A stretch of 6,719 nt of DNA, from positions 1 to 6,719 of the forward strand of contig JAFPUA010000282.1 of NCBI GenBank assembly GCA_017413305.1, read 5' to 3'. The notes under the pieces were generated by a model. The model was not told the origin of the DNA. It saw nothing but the letters and a program-made list of their open reading frames with translations, and made no database searches. Source of the stretch: Candidatus Ruminimicrobiellum caprinum. GTDB taxonomy: Bacteria; Elusimicrobiota; Endomicrobiia; Endomicrobiales; Endomicrobiaceae. Of this stretch, positions 5,968 through 6,719 are shown piece by piece (within the stretch, counting starts at the first letter, position 1; each line of letters starts with the position of its first letter). Position numbers and translations under genes: made by a program.

Positions 5968-6429
5968 TTAAATAGATAAATCTGTACTTCCGTTAATTAG
6001 TACGGGATTAGATCTTTCTGTTGTACTAATTAATTGTGTTATTGTTCCTACTTTATTACTATATACCTTTACTAAAAATTTTGTTTTCCAGAAGTTATAA
6101 CCTGGATCACTAACATCATAATTAAATAAACTGAAATATTTATTATTTACGGCGTTTATTCCTAAAACTGGATCTGAATATGTTAAAACATTATGACATT
6201 GCCATATGCCTGATGCAAAAGAGTTGTATGACGTAAAAAAATATCCGTACTCATTGTAATAAGCGAATTGAGCATCCTTGATAACACCAAGTAAAGCATA
6301 TCCTTCAGCAATTTTAGCCTTATTTGAATAACGTCCTTTATACAATGGCATAGATATTAATGCTAAAGTAATAACAAGAATCATTGTTATTATTACTTCC
6401 GTAAGTGTAAAACCTTTTATTCTTTTCAT
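5968..6429 (-). CDS. Type IV pilin-like protein with prepilin N-terminal methylation motif
   Basis: This 153-residue protein begins with a class III signal: a short basic leader (MKRIKG), then FTLTEVIITMILVITLALISMPLY. Prepilin peptidase should cut between Gly6 and Phe7 and methylate Phe7. Glu11 is the conserved mature Glu5, and Pro28 the conserved mature Pro22. Residues about 8-30 form the hydrophobic assembly and membrane helix, and 35-62 continue as an amphipathic helix rich in Ala/Tyr. The remaining 90 residues form a small Asn/Ser/Tyr-rich head with only one Cys (78), so no pilin-type disulfide loop. Role: major or minor subunit of a type IV pilus or type II secretion-like pseudopilus, which one is not decidable. 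It stands alone, convergent to secY, with its own terminator and promoter; the assembly machinery must be elsewhere. AGGAG at 6436-6440 supports the start. Confidence 0.88.
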   Translation of the reverse strand: MKRIKGFTLTEVIITMILVITLALISMPLYKGRYSNKAKIAEGYALLGVIKDAQFAYYNEYGYFFTSYNSFASGIWQCHNVLTYSDPVLGINAVNNKYFSLFNYDVSDPGYNFWKTKFLVKVYSNKVGTITQLISTTERSNPVLINGSTDLSI

Positions 6430-6435
6430 TTTTTT

Positions 6436-6440
6436 CTCCT
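6436..6440 (-). promoter_or_regulatory. Ribosome binding site of the pilin gene
   Basis: On the - strand AAAAGGAG is followed by six A and the ATG at 6429-6427. The spacing is ideal and the region A-rich, predicting efficient translation. This fixes the prepilin start with its 6-residue leader. Confidence 0.85.
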
Positions 6441-6466
6441 TTTATTTATAATTAAAATTTGCTATA

Positions 6467-6565
6467 ATAAGCCAAGAGATAGATGTATAGATAATGTTTG
6501 TATCTTTAAAAGCTAAAAACTTTTTGCTTTTCGAGCATTTGCTATGTAAAGCTCGCTTGGCTTAT
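6467..6565 (-). promoter_or_regulatory. Structured leader segment (four-way junction) upstream of the pilin gene
   Basis: A closing stem of 10 bp, ATAAGCCAAG (6467-6476) with CTTGGCTTAT (6556-6565), encloses three hairpins almost without linkers. They are AGATA (6477-6481) with TATCT (6501-6505), AAAAGC (6508-6513) with GCTTTT (6526-6531), and CGAGC (6532-6536) with GCTCG (6551-6555), the last extended by TTT/AAA across one bulge. Only two bases are unpaired at the junction. In the leaderward transcript this lies in the 5' untranslated region, ending about 27 nt before the Shine-Dalgarno. It matches no riboswitch or tRNA I recognise. It could be a cis-acting leader, a processed small RNA or a palindromic repeat; the sequence alone does not decide. 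Confidence 0.4.
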
Positions 6566-6592
6566 GGTATTTTAAAAGATTTTAGTGTTTCG

Positions 6593-6624
6593 TTGTAAGT
6601 AATTGTAATTACATTTACTTACAA
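6593..6624. promoter_or_regulatory. 32-bp palindrome at the pilin transcription start, candidate operator
   Basis: TTGTAAGTAA (6593-6602) is inverted exactly as TTACTTACAA (6615-6624), and between them lies the perfect palindrome TGTAATTACA (6604-6613). Fifteen of 16 half-site positions match; only T6603/T6614 break symmetry. It covers the predicted start point of the leftward promoter and lies just upstream of a possible rightward -10, a classic place for a dimeric repressor. Alternatively it forms a 5'-terminal RNA hairpin. The regulator is unknown. Confidence 0.6.
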
Positions 6625-6626
6625 TT

Positions 6627-6655
6627 ATTATAATTTAAAATTGTGTTTTTGTCAA
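6627..6655 (-). promoter_or_regulatory. Consensus sigma-70 promoter reading leftward to the pilin gene
   Basis: Read on the - strand, TTGACA (6655-6650) is followed by exactly 17 nt and TATAAT (6632-6627). Both hexamers and the spacing are perfect consensus. Transcription would begin near 6620, giving a leader of about 190 nt before the pilin ATG at 6429. Confidence 0.85.
6629..6634 (+). promoter_or_regulatory. Possible -10 element of a divergent rightward promoter
   Basis: TATAAT on the + strand overlaps the leftward -10 by four bases (ATTATAAT is shared). It would start transcription near 6641, about 40 nt before the CDS at 6682. No good -35 is found at normal spacing; the best, TTGTAA at 6603-6608, is 20 nt away. 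If real, it would be weak or activator-dependent. Confidence 0.3.
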
Positions 6656-6681
6656 GAAGAAAATTTGAGGGGAATATATTA

Positions 6682-6719
6682 ATGACTAAAAATTTAAAAT
6701 TTGAAAAGCTGTTGAAAGA
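6682..6719 (+). CDS. 5' end of an unidentified CDS, cut by the window edge
   Basis: An ATG at 6682 follows GAGGGG (6667-6672) at 9-nt spacing and opens an unbroken reading frame to the end of the window. It gives 12 full codons, MTKNLKFEKLLK, and a partial one. The Lys/Leu-rich start suggests a soluble protein with an N-terminal helix and no signal peptide, but nothing identifies a family. The gene is divergent from the pilin gene, and the two share the 6593-6655 regulatory region. A regulator of the pilin promoter is one possibility by position only; an unrelated gene is equally possible. Confidence 0.6.
   Translation, partial: MTKNLKFEKLLK

Noticed and set aside
6506..6538. 10-codon leader-peptide-like frame (MLEKQKVFSF) on the - strand in the pilin leader
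   Set aside because: There is no Shine-Dalgarno before its ATG and no run of regulatory codons, and such a short frame is expected by chance in AT-rich DNA.
6467..6565. tRNA or tRNA-like gene suggested by the cloverleaf layout
   Set aside because: The closing stem is 10 bp instead of 7, no TTCGA-type T-loop, D-loop or anticodon arm is recognisable, and the lengths do not fit.

Overview
The window is low in GC by eye and bacterial. It divides into three parts: the 3' two thirds of a ribosomal-protein (spc-type) operon on the + strand, a 351-bp intergenic stretch full of palindromes, and a small accessory locus with a type IV pilin-like gene on the - strand facing a gene that runs off the right edge.

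Positions 26-5616 read rpsQ-rplN-rplX-rplE-rpsN-rpsH-rplF-rplR-rpsE-rplO-secY, all on +. Gaps are short (10-80 nt) and there is one 4-bp overlap. The products build the two ribosomal subunits, and the last gene encodes the SecY channel. All eleven ORFs are intact and of normal family length. Three things depart from the common layout: rpmD (L30) is missing between rpsE and rplO, rpsE starts with TTG, and the operon ends at a strong terminator directly after secY instead of continuing into adk/map/infA.

Positions 5617-5967 have no gene. They hold two perfect-stem terminators that work in both directions (5635-5670 and 5880-5912). These bracket a roughly 145-bp composite inverted-repeat element (5693-5836) and a short TCATTCCG-type palindrome (5844-5869). 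The terminators suit the convergent secY and pilin genes.

Positions 5968-6719 hold a solo prepilin-like gene (- strand) with an unusually elaborate upstream region. There is a textbook TTGACA-17-TATAAT promoter (6627-6655), a 32-bp palindrome at the predicted transcription start (6593-6624), and a 99-nt leader segment that can fold as a four-way junction (6467-6565). A divergent CDS starts at 6682 and is cut by the window end. This regulatory region is the least explained part of the window.

Taxonomy: low GC, zinc-type S14 inside the operon, no rpmD, palindromic intergenic repeats and a stand-alone pilin gene together suggest an uncultured, perhaps host-associated Gram-negative lineage. Elusimicrobiota is my best guess, with relatives of non-photosynthetic Cyanobacteria as an alternative. 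This is inference from memory of such genomes and is not proven by the sequence.
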